Shown here piece after piece: positions 16,048-24,999 of a stretch of DNA of 25,220 nucleotides. Under the pieces are notes generated by a model, which searched no databases, was not told the DNA's origin, and worked only from the letters and a program-made list of their open reading frames with translations. Origin of the DNA: Candidatus Bathyarchaeota archaeon (GTDB lineage Archaea; Thermoproteota; Bathyarchaeia; RBG-16-48-13; JAGMEO01); the NCBI GenBank assembly GCA_030602965.1, contig JAUVYS010000006.1, forward strand, positions 1 through 25,220, given 5' to 3'. Positions within the stretch are counted from its first letter, which is position 1, and each line of letters starts with the position of its first letter. Both the position numbers and the translations under genes were made by a program.

Positions 16048-17187
16048 TCAATTTAAAGCCTTTTTATAGACTGCTAATGTTTTTTCAGCGGTTTTTTTCC
16101 ATGTAAATTCTTCTTCGACAAGGTTCCTGCCGTTCCTTCCCATTTTCTTAGTCTTTGATTTGTTACTTAGAATCTCTGATATTTTTTTTGAAAGGCAATT
16201 TACATCTTTCTGAGGAACCAAAAAGCCATTACACCCATCTGAAATTGTCTCCCTTGCAGCTGGAATGTCATAGGCTATCACTGGTTTTGCACACGCCATA
16301 GCTTCTAAGATGACCAGTCCGAAGCTCTCCATAATTGAGGGCAAAACTAGACATCTGGACGCTTTTAGAAGTTTCATTTTTGTTAGATCAGGTACCCTTC
16401 CATGGAAAACAACATTGTCTTCTAAACCTAATTCATTTGTTTGCATTTTAAGAGTTTTCATCATTGGTCCAGAACCAATAATGTTTAAAAGTGCGTTAGG
16501 AAAATCCTGCTTAATACTCTTTAAAGCATAGATTAAATCGCTAACTCCTTTGTGCGGAAGAAGATTCCCAATATAAACTATACTTTCATCTTCTTTTTCT
16601 GGTTCTTTAACAGCGTCATACTTTGCTAAATCAACTCCGCTGTAAACAACATGAAGTTTATCTTCTGAGACACCAAGATCCATCATTTCTTGTTTTACAT
16701 AGTTACTTACAGCAATTATAGCATCATAATCAATTTTAGAAATGAATTTTTCTAGCCGAATAGTGAATTCTCTTGTTAACCAACTTTTCTCTGTTAATGA
16801 AAGTTTCTTAAGTCTTGGAAGAAGAAGTCCATCTGTTGTAAAAACAATTGGGTTATGTTTACACTTTGAGACAAATGAAGTAGACAATGGAGGAAATAGT
16901 GTATTAGTGTTCAATACATCATGTTTTTCTTTAAATAATAATTGTAAAAAAAGGAAGGATGAAACCATTCTTCTATAGTAGGAAGTTATGGATGGAACAT
17001 TCAAGCCAATCCTATGAACATTAACTCCTTCCATTACTTCGTATGTTGGAGCTTTCTTAAACTTATGACAGTAAACATGAACTTCGTGTCCAAACGAAGC
17101 CATGGCTTTCGCTGTTTCATATATCCTGAGAGAACGACCACCTTCCCATGCAGGCGGAAATATTTCCGCTGTTATGCCAATCTTCAT
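16048..17187 (-). CDS. Family 4 glycosyltransferase (PimA/PimB-like)
   Basis: A 379-residue GT4 protein. PPAWEGGRSLR near residues 10-20 is the N-terminal glycine loop, VVYSGVDLAKY marks the domain junction, YIGNLLPHKGV and NIIGSGPM belong to the donor half, and MESFGLVILEAMACAKPVIAYD holds E-x7-E. I start at ATG 17187 because the protein then begins directly with the first strand (MKIGITAEIF). A GTG at 17217 would add ten residues with no family match. It sits in a minus-strand run: GT4 (21097), GT-C-like (19836), this gene, then GT2 (16029). A sugar transferase working on a lipid-linked intermediate is the expected role. Confidence 0.9.
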   Translation of the reverse strand: MKIGITAEIFPPAWEGGRSLRIYETAKAMASFGHEVHVYCHKFKKAPTYEVMEGVNVHRIGLNVPSITSYYRRMVSSFLFLQLLFKEKHDVLNTNTLFPPLSTSFVSKCKHNPIVFTTDGLLLPRLKKLSLTEKSWLTREFTIRLEKFISKIDYDAIIAVSNYVKQEMMDLGVSEDKLHVVYSGVDLAKYDAVKEPEKEDESIVYIGNLLPHKGVSDLIYALKSIKQDFPNALLNIIGSGPMMKTLKMQTNELGLEDNVVFHGRVPDLTKMKLLKASRCLVLPSIMESFGLVILEAMACAKPVIAYDIPAARETISDGCNGFLVPQKDVNCLSKKISEILSNKSKTKKMGRNGRNLVEEEFTWKKTAEKTLAVYKKALN

Positions 17188-17274
17188 AGATCTCTTAAAG
17201 ATGATAGTAAACTTCACCTATTTTATTTTTCACCTTGCATCTTAGATTAAGAAAATATCAAGTATTACGCTATT

Positions 17275-19836
17275 TTAACTGCTCCACAGAGGTTTCTGTT
17301 TATCTAATTTCTTTTTTCTTCTCCAATCTTTTACAAATATGTATACAACAATGAAACAAATAATCGATAAACTGATAATTGTTATGTACTCTCCAATTTG
17401 AACGTCAAAGGTTTTTTCGAACTTGAATCGAATAGTATAATCCCCTTCTACTCTTGGAGAAACTATCATCATGTTAGGGCCACCCAAAAAAATAGGCAAT
17501 TCTTCTTCGTTCAAATAAGCAATCCAACCAGGATAGTAACTCATTTTAGCCCAAATTACATCTTCACTCTCAGCATTGTATACATTAATTACTATCTCAT
17601 CCACATTTGGAAATTCAAAAGTAACGCTTGCCTGTGATTTTTCACCAATATTTAGGGTAACATTTTTTATCATATTTTCGAGTAACTTCATCTCTTCAAA
17701 GTTCTTATAAAGCTGAGTATGATAAGGCAACCGAAGCCCGCTCCAAATCACGCGGCCCATGCCATACTTCCAGTACACTAAAACTGGTCTTCCATCATCG
17801 CTAACAAAATTTTCACTACCCGTCTTCAGAACACCAGCAGATGATGCATGGTAAGTTCCATTAGAAAATCTTGTAAAATCTATATCCGCTGTTATATTGT
17901 TAGGAAAAGTTTGGTTCAAAATAAAAGTAAGAGGTGTAAACTTAGTTTCTGACACTGGAAACGGGTCCGGCACACCTTCCATATTGCCTCCAAAAGGAAA
18001 GTTGCCTATATCTAGTATGATTCCGCCTCCTTCTTCTACAAAATCACTAAGAAGCTCGGAGAAAACTGTTAGGTTGTTATATCTTAACCCGTCAAGGTAT
18101 ATTACGTCAAACTGTCTAATCTCTTCTATAGAGTAATCTTCTGCATGTTCTCCTCCATTTATGAGTATGATGTCTGATGAATTCATGGGGGCTATTGATT
18201 CGAAAAGTCGAGTGTACTCGACTTCATCGCCAAAAAAGAGAACAGTTAAACTATCAGGACTTAGAATCTCAACGAAGGAGGAGTTGAAGCCTTCTACTTC
18301 ATAGATCTTTTTGTAAACATTTTGAATTCCACTCATATTTGGGGTTCTCTGAAATAGAAGGTGCTTCACATTGAAGTTTCGGGATAAATAAGCTAAATAC
18401 CTAGAATCTTGTTGAGATAAAACATAATACCAGAAGGTGTGAGCAAAAAGATTAGTTCTAGCGTAGAGGTCTGTTCCTCCGGCTTGTCCAATCGGTGTAT
18501 AAATGTTAATTCTCCACTCATGAAATAGATCATTTGTAGCTACCCACTCACCTAAAGTGGAATGATCTTTTAGCCAAGTTATTTCGTCTGGTTCTGATGT
18601 CTCCAAATTTCTATTGAAATAAAGTTTTGAAACAGCATCGACAGAAGGATAAACTGTAGCTATTACAAGTATTCCACTGAATAAAACCGCTATTTGTGCT
18701 TCCCTTGTGATTATGAGATATTGGTAACCGATTTTTTCAAGTGCGTAACCACCACAAAGAGCAGCAAAAATAGAATAATATGGTGCAAACCTGTACGGTA
18801 GGCTCAGAGGGAGGTATAACCATGGCGAAAAGCAGCCGATTAATGTAAAAATAAATAGACCGGCAGTAATTGTTGAGACTTTTTCTTTATTCTTGAAGGA
18901 TAAGATACATCCAGCTAGCGCGAGGAAGAAGTGCCCAAAACCTGGAGACCACAAGTTACGTGCAAAATCAAAGCCTATGACATGATAAATTTGACTTAAA
19001 AACTCCTGTGTTTGAGTGAAAATACTAGCGCCAACTGGCGATCCTGAAGTAGGTATGAGGCCTAGTTCAAGGAATTTTGTTAAGCCTCCTTGATAAAAGA
19101 AAGGTAAATACCAGAATAGGCTTAACCCTAAGACAATTAGTACACATGGCACCATTACCCTGAAAATTCTCTTGAAAAAGATTATGCTTCGTTCAACAGC
19201 TAAAAAAGCGAAGCAAACACCACCAATTATTATCGTAAAAATATAGGCATTTGACAAATGTGTGAGATATGTGGTTGAAATCATTACTCCTGCAAAGATT
19301 ATGTTAAGAATCGTTGGCTTTCTTAATGCCTTAAAGAGAAGAAGTAACGAAGGAATGGCAAGAAGAACAGCTAGAATGTTTTCAGTGGAACCAGCATCCC
19401 AATACACCCAAATATTTGAAGATGTCAGAAAAAGCAAAGCACTTGTAAAACTGCCCAACCTACTCAAATTTGCTTCTTTACCAAATAGGTAGATTGACAA
19501 AATACCTATCGAAAAAACAATGTAAGTATACAACATAAAAGCGTCAAGTATACCTAAATTTGAAATCCAAGTCACAAAAGCCATAGTATAGTAAAACAAT
19601 GGTGGATAAAATCTTAGAATAGGCGAGCCAAAATACCAATAAGGATTCCAACCTGGAATGTTTGGTAAACTTTCAGCTATAATTTTAACACGTGGAAGAT
19701 TCATTATAGGTGAACCTTCCCAAGAAGCAAACTTTGGGATACCTGGAAAAACAAGAGTAGTAAAGAAAATTACAAGAAGTTCAAGGATTGCTAAATCTAT
19801 TAACGTGTGTTTTTTGCTTTTACCGAATATCCACAA
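17275..19836 (-). CDS. Large membrane protein of the PTPS-related (GT-C-like) family with an extracytoplasmic ThuA/amidotransferase-like domain
   Basis: An 853-residue protein. The first 400 or so residues hold about ten to twelve membrane helices. Early motifs are SWEGSPIMNLPR (38-49) and WNPYWYFG followed by LRFYPPL (63-80), typical of the family annotated as 6-pyruvoyl-tetrahydropterin synthase-related membrane proteins (PF10131), whose layout resembles GT-C glycosyltransferases using lipid-phosphate sugars. A large soluble region follows; about 545-610 (LINGGEHAEDYS, FDVIYLDG, FVEEGGGIILDIG) resembles a ThuA or class I amidotransferase-like Rossmann fold. One more membrane helix (about 815-838) precedes a basic tail. 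The TTG start has AGGGAG eight bases upstream. A role in adding sugars outside the cell is plausible; PTPS enzyme activity is not expected. Confidence 0.8.
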   Translation of the reverse strand: MWIFGKSKKHTLIDLAILELLVIFFTTLVFPGIPKFASWEGSPIMNLPRVKIIAESLPNIPGWNPYWYFGSPILRFYPPLFYYTMAFVTWISNLGILDAFMLYTYIVFSIGILSIYLFGKEANLSRLGSFTSALLFLTSSNIWVYWDAGSTENILAVLLAIPSLLLLFKALRKPTILNIIFAGVMISTTYLTHLSNAYIFTIIIGGVCFAFLAVERSIIFFKRIFRVMVPCVLIVLGLSLFWYLPFFYQGGLTKFLELGLIPTSGSPVGASIFTQTQEFLSQIYHVIGFDFARNLWSPGFGHFFLALAGCILSFKNKEKVSTITAGLFIFTLIGCFSPWLYLPLSLPYRFAPYYSIFAALCGGYALEKIGYQYLIITREAQIAVLFSGILVIATVYPSVDAVSKLYFNRNLETSEPDEITWLKDHSTLGEWVATNDLFHEWRINIYTPIGQAGGTDLYARTNLFAHTFWYYVLSQQDSRYLAYLSRNFNVKHLLFQRTPNMSGIQNVYKKIYEVEGFNSSFVEILSPDSLTVLFFGDEVEYTRLFESIAPMNSSDIILINGGEHAEDYSIEEIRQFDVIYLDGLRYNNLTVFSELLSDFVEEGGGIILDIGNFPFGGNMEGVPDPFPVSETKFTPLTFILNQTFPNNITADIDFTRFSNGTYHASSAGVLKTGSENFVSDDGRPVLVYWKYGMGRVIWSGLRLPYHTQLYKNFEEMKLLENMIKNVTLNIGEKSQASVTFEFPNVDEIVINVYNAESEDVIWAKMSYYPGWIAYLNEEELPIFLGGPNMMIVSPRVEGDYTIRFKFEKTFDVQIGEYITIISLSIICFIVVYIFVKDWRRKKKLDKQKPLWSS

Positions 19837-19921
19837 CTCTTGAACTCCCTGTTTTAAATACAGATATATTTCAATTGAACATTTCCTTTATTTTAAGAGA
19901 TCGAAACCAAATAAAAAAGGG

Positions 19922-21097
19922 TCAATTGCTTTCAAGAACACTCTCGTAAATCCTGATATATCTGTGAATTATGGAATCCCAGCTTCGATTATTCTCTACA
20001 AAGCCTTTTGCCCTTTTAGCAAGCGCCTCTGCAAACTTATGATCCGTCAATAATTTCTCAACTGCATTTGCCATCTCTTTTACGTCTGTAGGATTCACGT
20101 AAATGGCTGAGTCTTCACCAACACAAGACACATTCCATCCTATACGTCCACTTACGATTGGAACTCCCGCAGATGCTGCCTCAAGAAGTGTATACCCTGA
20201 AACTCCAGGTGAAACAAAAACAGACGCCTCTGCCAATATGTTTGGAACTTGGTTATATGGAATTTCACCCAGAAACTTCACCTTATTTGATATACCTAAC
20301 CTCTTTACGAGTCTCTCTAATTGAGTTCTTTGTGATCCATAACCTACCACGAGAAATTCAGTGTCAATTTTCTTCAATAATAATGAAGCTGCTTTAATGA
20401 AAATGTTAGGGCCTTTAACTGGGAACAATCTTCCCAAATACAGAACATATTTTGGATTCTTCTTCACACCTTGAAATCTTTCTAGAGAAATTCCATGAGG
20501 TATTTTAGCAATGAACCTTGGATTATACTTCTTTAAAACCTGTAACACTTGATCTGAAGGTGCAATAACTGCATTAGCGTTATTTATCATGAAATTGAAG
20601 AATGTTGGTCTTGCAAATTTTCTAATGAGACGAAACGACTTTAATGTTTCAAGACCCCTTTCAACTCCATGAATTGTAAGAATTGTCGGGATTCCCGCTT
20701 TCTTTGCAGCTAGCATGGCAAGAAAACTAACTGGATACTCATGACCATGAATATGAATTATGTCACTTTCTTGATTCAATTCTTTAAAAAAAGTAAAAGT
20801 GTGAATGGGAAACCATGAACGCTTAACTAAGGTCTGAAAAAAATCTATATTCCTTGCAAAAAACGGAGTTTCAGAAGTAGTGTAAATTGGAAAGCGATGA
20901 ACTTCAATTCCAGAAACATGATTCCTTTCTTTTTTTCCTGAAGTATATACTGCGACACTGATTCCTTTTTTAGATAAAGATGAAGTCAATTCATGAACGT
21001 GAACATCTATTCCACTCGGATGTTCCATGTTCAGTGAAGGTGTTACGTGAACAACCCGCAATTTTAACAACCTATATTTTAGATCACTGATTATCAT
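19922..21097 (-). CDS. Family 4 glycosyltransferase lacking the first Glu of E-x7-E
   Basis: A 391-residue GT4 protein. VVHVTPSLN (15-23) opens the first domain, HPSGIDVHVHEL (26-37) is the acceptor loop, IIHIHGHEYP lies mid-domain, and YLGRLFPVKGP with VVGYGSQR form the donor half. The C-terminal motif reads GVSGYTLLEAASAG: the first Glu position is Gly, so only the second Glu remains. The ATG at 21097 is used here; a TTG at 21061 would begin exactly at the first strand and is a fair alternative. It is the first gene of the minus-strand run, 85 bases ahead of the GT-C-like gene, and diverges from the methyltransferase at 21196. Confidence 0.88.
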   Translation of the reverse strand: MIISDLKYRLLKLRVVHVTPSLNMEHPSGIDVHVHELTSSLSKKGISVAVYTSGKKERNHVSGIEVHRFPIYTTSETPFFARNIDFFQTLVKRSWFPIHTFTFFKELNQESDIIHIHGHEYPVSFLAMLAAKKAGIPTILTIHGVERGLETLKSFRLIRKFARPTFFNFMINNANAVIAPSDQVLQVLKKYNPRFIAKIPHGISLERFQGVKKNPKYVLYLGRLFPVKGPNIFIKAASLLLKKIDTEFLVVGYGSQRTQLERLVKRLGISNKVKFLGEIPYNQVPNILAEASVFVSPGVSGYTLLEAASAGVPIVSGRIGWNVSCVGEDSAIYVNPTDVKEMANAVEKLLTDHKFAEALAKRAKGFVENNRSWDSIIHRYIRIYESVLESN

Positions 21098-21195
21098 TCT
21101 GAGAGATACAAATATCTAATTCTCCCTTTCTAATAAATTAACAAAATCCAAGAATTTTTTGAAATAATCTTCTGTTATTTAAAAGGCGAACCACC

Positions 21196-21813
21196 TTGAA
21201 CCATGATCTTTACAATGGATGGAGGGAAAGTGAAAAGAAAAAATATTCTACCAAAAATCCATTCAAGAAGAGAGCTATTCAAAATTTCTTAAATAAGATA
21301 ACCGAGTTAACCCCCAAACATGTCGGTATTCTGGTGGATGTGGGCTGTGGAGAAGGAGTTGTCATTAACTATATTAAACAAAATGTTGATGCAAACCAAA
21401 TTATAGGTTTGGATTTAAGTTTAGAGGCCTTGAAAACTGCAAAAAGATGGAACAAGAATGCTCAATTCATCCGAGCGAGCGCATATTTTCTTCCCTTAAA
21501 GAATAAGTCAATAAATTCTTCACTTTGCTTGGAAGTTTTAGAACATCTTGAGGAACCTGAAAAGGCAACTAGTGAATTGGAAAGGGTGACACAAGATTCT
21601 TTTATTATTAGTGTACCAAACAGCACACTCTTTAGACTAGCAAATATTGCTTCGTTGAAAAACTTGAGAAGACTTGGGGAAGATCATGATCATGTTCAAA
21701 GATTCACAGAGGAATCATTTCTCAAATTTCTAAAAAGAACAATTCCAGAGTCAGATTTTTCCATTGAAAAATCGTTTCCATGGTTAATAGGAATAATCAA
21801 AAATCTTTCATAG
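21196..21813 (+). CDS. Class I SAM-dependent methyltransferase (Methyltransf_11 type)
   Basis: A 205-residue protein. LVDVGCGEGVV (47-57) is motif I, GLDLS (73-77) binds the cofactor ribose, and SLCLEVLEHLEEP and SVPN are the later family motifs. The HDHVQRFTEESF segment near the C-terminus is common in polysaccharide-locus methyltransferases. The target is unknown; a sugar or lipid carrier is inferred from the neighbours. The start is TTG with only a weak GGCG upstream, so the exact N-terminus is uncertain. It converges on the flippase gene; a T-run at 21834-21840 between them could end transcription. Confidence 0.85.
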   Translation: MNHDLYNGWRESEKKKYSTKNPFKKRAIQNFLNKITELTPKHVGILVDVGCGEGVVINYIKQNVDANQIIGLDLSLEALKTAKRWNKNAQFIRASAYFLPLKNKSINSSLCLEVLEHLEEPEKATSELERVTQDSFIISVPNSTLFRLANIASLKNLRRLGEDHDHVQRFTEESFLKFLKRTIPESDFSIEKSFPWLIGIIKNLS

Positions 21814-21839
21814 ACACAAAGTTATTCTATTTGCCTTTT

Positions 21840-23354
21840 TTATACAACTAAGAATTTTGCGAAAATATCTACTAAAAACTCAAGCTTTTGCGGAAGGAAT
21901 TCCTTTATTAAAGTTACATCTGATTTGTTTACAACATGGAATAATCGAATGAAAACAAGGTAAGATACGCCTCCTACTAAAATATAGAGGGGTAAATAAA
22001 ACCTGTTGGTAATGAATTGTTGAAGTGTTAGAACAATTAGACCCATAATTATTGAGCCAATCCAACATTTCTTTAATGTTGTAACATCAAAATTCCATCC
22101 GAAAATCTTCTTCAAACTTATCATGACATATGTAAAGCCAGCAATGCTTGCTATTGTTTTACTAATGGCTGCTCCAGTTATGCCCAATATTGGAATGAAT
22201 AGTACTCCCAAAATTGTGTCTATTGAAAATGATGAAAGCCTCGCCCAGAAGTATATTTTCGTTTTACCTAAAGATGAAATTACTGAGTTTGCTATGGGAC
22301 TTAAACATGTTATGGCTGATGTTAACGAAAATAAGGTTAATGGTATGGCTCCTTCAATATATGAAGGCCCTGCGACAAGACTAATTGTTGGTAGAGCAAC
22401 AGTCGCTAACCCGACAGCTAAAGGTAAGTAAATGATTGACATGTATCGAGACGCTCCGTAAGCAGCGTTTGATAAAGCTTTCTTATCTTTCCTTCCGAAC
22501 CGTTCTGCAAATTGTGGGAATAATGCTGCTCCCATGGATTGTGATATTGAAGAGACCACCCATGAAGCCGTAATTGCAGCGTTATAAATGCCAAGATTCG
22601 CTAAACCAAGATAAAAAATGATTAGAAATTGATCAATTCTAGCTGAGAGATAATTAATTATGCCTGCTAAATAAAGTGGAGCGGAATATTTTATTAAACG
22701 AGAAAAAGGCACAGAGGTTATTTCACCTCTGAAGCTTAAGAGAAAATAACTCTTTAAAAAAACACTGGAAAAATCTCCAATGACCCAAGCTAAGATTACA
22801 CCAAGTAATCCAAAATTAAGATTTAACAATATTATGGCTGTTGCATATTTTATTCCGTATCCAAAAGTAGTTGAGATTGAAAGTTCCCTAAATTTTTGTA
22901 AACCCGTCAGGACGGATGATAAAAAAGGTAAAAAGACAATTGCAAAGACATCGAGAGCTAATATTTCTAATAGTGATTGGTATGTAAATGAACCGAAAAG
23001 TTGAGTAGAAATCCATGATGAGCTGAAGTATAATGCAATTGATGAAATTATGCTGACTATTATACCGAAGATTATTCCTTTCTTTGTGATCCCTCTAGCC
23101 CAATCAACTTTTCCACCTCCTTTATATTCGGGCACAAATTTTGCTAGTGCTGCGGGTATTGAGAAATTGAAGAAAGTTGAAAAAATCGTTGTAACGAGGA
23201 AAAATGATGATGTAACTCCAATTTCATATACAGTTAGAAATCTAGTAGCAACGGCAAAGTATATAACGCCAAAGAGATTTGACATAAAGGCTTGAAAATA
23301 TAAATATGAAGCCCCTCTTGCAACACGAATAGCAGGAGAGACATTATTAGACAA
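21840..23354 (-). CDS. Wzx-type polysaccharide flippase (MOP superfamily)
   Basis: A 504-residue protein of about fourteen hydrophobic helices. The N-terminal part (ARGASYLYFQAFMSNLFG, then FSIPAALAKFVPEYKG) matches the start of the polysaccharide biosynthesis/RfbX family, and SARIDQFLIIFYLG and ANSVISSLGKTKIYF match its second half and C-terminal domain. These proteins flip lipid-linked oligosaccharides outward. This is the only full-length exporter in the window and the natural partner for the GT4 and GT2 enzymes. The start is TTG without a clear ribosome binding site. Upstream, 135 bases separate it from the divergent DUF998 gene. Confidence 0.9.
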   Translation of the reverse strand: MSNNVSPAIRVARGASYLYFQAFMSNLFGVIYFAVATRFLTVYEIGVTSSFFLVTTIFSTFFNFSIPAALAKFVPEYKGGGKVDWARGITKKGIIFGIIVSIISSIALYFSSSWISTQLFGSFTYQSLLEILALDVFAIVFLPFLSSVLTGLQKFRELSISTTFGYGIKYATAIILLNLNFGLLGVILAWVIGDFSSVFLKSYFLLSFRGEITSVPFSRLIKYSAPLYLAGIINYLSARIDQFLIIFYLGLANLGIYNAAITASWVVSSISQSMGAALFPQFAERFGRKDKKALSNAAYGASRYMSIIYLPLAVGLATVALPTISLVAGPSYIEGAIPLTLFSLTSAITCLSPIANSVISSLGKTKIYFWARLSSFSIDTILGVLFIPILGITGAAISKTIASIAGFTYVMISLKKIFGWNFDVTTLKKCWIGSIIMGLIVLTLQQFITNRFYLPLYILVGGVSYLVFIRLFHVVNKSDVTLIKEFLPQKLEFLVDIFAKFLVV

Positions 23355-23489
23355 CGCTAATCATCAACACAATAATAGGATTAAAGAATGTTCTTTACAT
23401 ATGAACACATTTAAAAACAATTTTAGGCTTTGCCCTCACGCATCGTTAATTAGTTAGTGTCTTTAAAAATAATTTAAGGGAAACATTTT

Positions 23490-24068
23490 ATGGTAAAGAA
23501 CAAGTTTTTCTTGAAAATTGCTGGATTCTGTGGCATTATAATGCCCATCGTGACTTTTTCACTCATATTTCTTGCTATATATTATGCACCATGGTTCAGT
23601 TGGACAGAAAACGCGTTAAGTGATTTAGGAGTGGAAGGCATTTCAGCAATTCTATTCAATAATGGCCTTATAATTGGAGGAATTATGAGTGGAATCTTTG
23701 CTCTTGGTCTTATTCAAGTTTATAATACTTCAATCCAAAGTCGCGTTGGAACCATTCTTTTTCTCTTCACTGCTTTTGCCTTGTGCGCTATAGGTTTATT
23801 TCCTGAGACAATGGGACGTTTACATATGTATGTCTCTATTGCATTCTTTGTTTTACTGCCTATGTCTCTCTTTTTTATGGGATGGTCGATGCTTAAAAAA
23901 TCAGAAACAAAGAAAAACGGCGTATTCTCGCTCTTGACAGCAATTATCGCTATTGGAATTTGGGTACTTCCTTGGACTAGTGTTGCAATTCCTGAAGCTA
24001 TAAGCTCTCTTGCAGCTTCTTCTTTTTCTATAATCCATGGTTTTAAATTATATCGAAAATTCAAATAG
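23490..24068 (+). CDS. DUF998 family membrane protein
   Basis: A 192-residue protein with six hydrophobic helices. NALSDLG (41-47), FNNGLIIGGI (56-65) and GLFPETMGRLH (102-112) are the conserved stretches of DUF998, a family of small membrane proteins in archaea and bacteria without a firm function. The start is ATG with GGGA about nine bases upstream. It marks the end of the glycan genes; no link to them is evident. The stop is TAG and the next gene follows after 64 bases on the same strand. Confidence 0.85.
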   Translation: MVKNKFFLKIAGFCGIIMPIVTFSLIFLAIYYAPWFSWTENALSDLGVEGISAILFNNGLIIGGIMSGIFALGLIQVYNTSIQSRVGTILFLFTAFALCAIGLFPETMGRLHMYVSIAFFVLLPMSLFFMGWSMLKKSETKKNGVFSLLTAIIAIGIWVLPWTSVAIPEAISSLAASSFSIIHGFKLYRKFK

Positions 24069-24132
24069 ATCAGTAAAACCGGAAAAATGAACATAAATAT
24101 TGCAGTATATTCATTCCTTCTTTTGAGAACCA

Positions 24133-24675
24133 TTGGCAAATATCAAGTACAGTGATAAACGGTTCATTTTAGTTGATGATTCTGGTTGGGGCGATCCTAT
24201 TCTAGGAGTTGTAATAGGCATTTTAGATTTACCAGCTGGAAAGTACTTTGAACGTAGAATTCCATTGATCTACTTTCAACCTCCAAGATTTGAAAAGCAA
24301 GAGTATCTTAACCGTGTTGTTGACATTGTATTAGAAGCCATCAAAGTCATGAAGATAGATAAAAAAGCCACATTCAAAATTTGTAAAGGTTATGTTCTTT
24401 CTAAGATAAGGAATCATCTCAGACTCCAAGGTTTCACAGTGAAAGACACAGAGATTGTTGGAGATCTTCAAAAAAGAATTGAAAAAAGCTACTTAGACTG
24501 GTGCAAGGAAATAGGTGTTCCAAAACATATGTTGGGAGAGGAAAGTGGTAAACCACGTTTTTGGGCATTAATGAATTGGGTCAAAGAAAAACCTAAACTC
24601 AGAGAACTTTTAGTAAAAACTGGTTGGAAAAGCTGGGAAAAAAGATGGCGTGATTATGTATATTCTGAAGCCTGA
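24133..24675 (+). CDS. Conserved hypothetical protein with an N-terminal DDSGWGDP motif
   Basis: A 180-residue soluble protein I cannot name. It opens with a strand and turn, ILVDDSGWGDPILGVVIG (12-29), and a later stretch reads KICKGYVLSKIRN and EIVGDLQKRIEKSYLDWC. An acidic pair at the end of strand one, followed by a Gly-rich turn and a second strand, recalls the RNase H-like fold (as in RNase HII), but the remaining residues do not clearly match and no enzyme activity is claimed. The C-terminus is rich in Lys and Trp. The start is TTG with GAG five bases upstream. It may be co-transcribed with the DUF998 gene. Confidence 0.65.
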   Translation: MANIKYSDKRFILVDDSGWGDPILGVVIGILDLPAGKYFERRIPLIYFQPPRFEKQEYLNRVVDIVLEAIKVMKIDKKATFKICKGYVLSKIRNHLRLQGFTVKDTEIVGDLQKRIEKSYLDWCKEIGVPKHMLGEESGKPRFWALMNWVKEKPKLRELLVKTGWKSWEKRWRDYVYSEA

Positions 24676-24692
24676 TCGCGCGAGCGATTCAG
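24672..24692 (+). other. Hairpin at the end of the hypothetical gene
   Basis: CTGATCGC and GCGATTCAG pair around the loop GCGA, with one unpaired T. The stem begins inside the stop codon. No T-run follows directly, so it is not a standard terminator; it might stabilise the 3' end of the mRNA. Confidence 0.35.
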
Positions 24693-24942
24693 AGAATAAA
24701 GACGGAACAATAATTTATTGAGAATAAAAATAATGTTCTTACCTCAAACACCATTATTCATGTGAAGATAACATAAACGACTGTTTTTTCTTGTTCTTTG
24801 TAAACCTTTTTTCATGCCTACAGAACTTCAACATCAAGACCCAGGATTATTTGATAGAGATAGGTCATATTCATAGAACATTTGTGAGCTAGTAACACAT
24901 GGTTTTTTTAACGTTCCCTGAGATTCTTTACGTTTGATAAGA
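24693..24942. other. Intergenic region without a recognised gene
   Basis: The gap between the hypothetical gene and the YjbQ gene is about 320 bases including the hairpin. It contains a T-rich stretch at 24783-24812, which may end transcription of the upstream pair. The longest open stretches are around twenty codons and resemble nothing I know. I see no tRNA, repeat array or other RNA gene. Confidence 0.4.
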
Positions 24943-24943
24943 C

Positions 24944-24952
24944 TTTATTATA
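24944..24952 (+). promoter_or_regulatory. TATA box for the YjbQ/UPF0047 gene
   Basis: TTTATTATA is centred 52 bases before the ATG at 25000. A transcription start about 26 bases downstream (near 24974) would give a short leader carrying the AGGAG ribosome binding site at 24986-24990. Confidence 0.45.
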
Positions 24953-24999
24953 TGTTTTAAAGTAGCCAATTTCTATACAATTTTCAGGAGTTTAATTTG

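Noticed and set aside
17275..19836. Annotating the 853-residue protein as a tetrahydropterin biosynthesis enzyme
   Set aside because: The family name is historical. The protein is a multi-helix membrane protein without the zinc-binding His motif of PTPS enzymes that I can see.
24133..24675. Calling this protein RNase HII
   Set aside because: RNase HII begins with a G-x-D-E-A-G-R-G-type motif and has further conserved residues that are absent here; only a loose resemblance remains.
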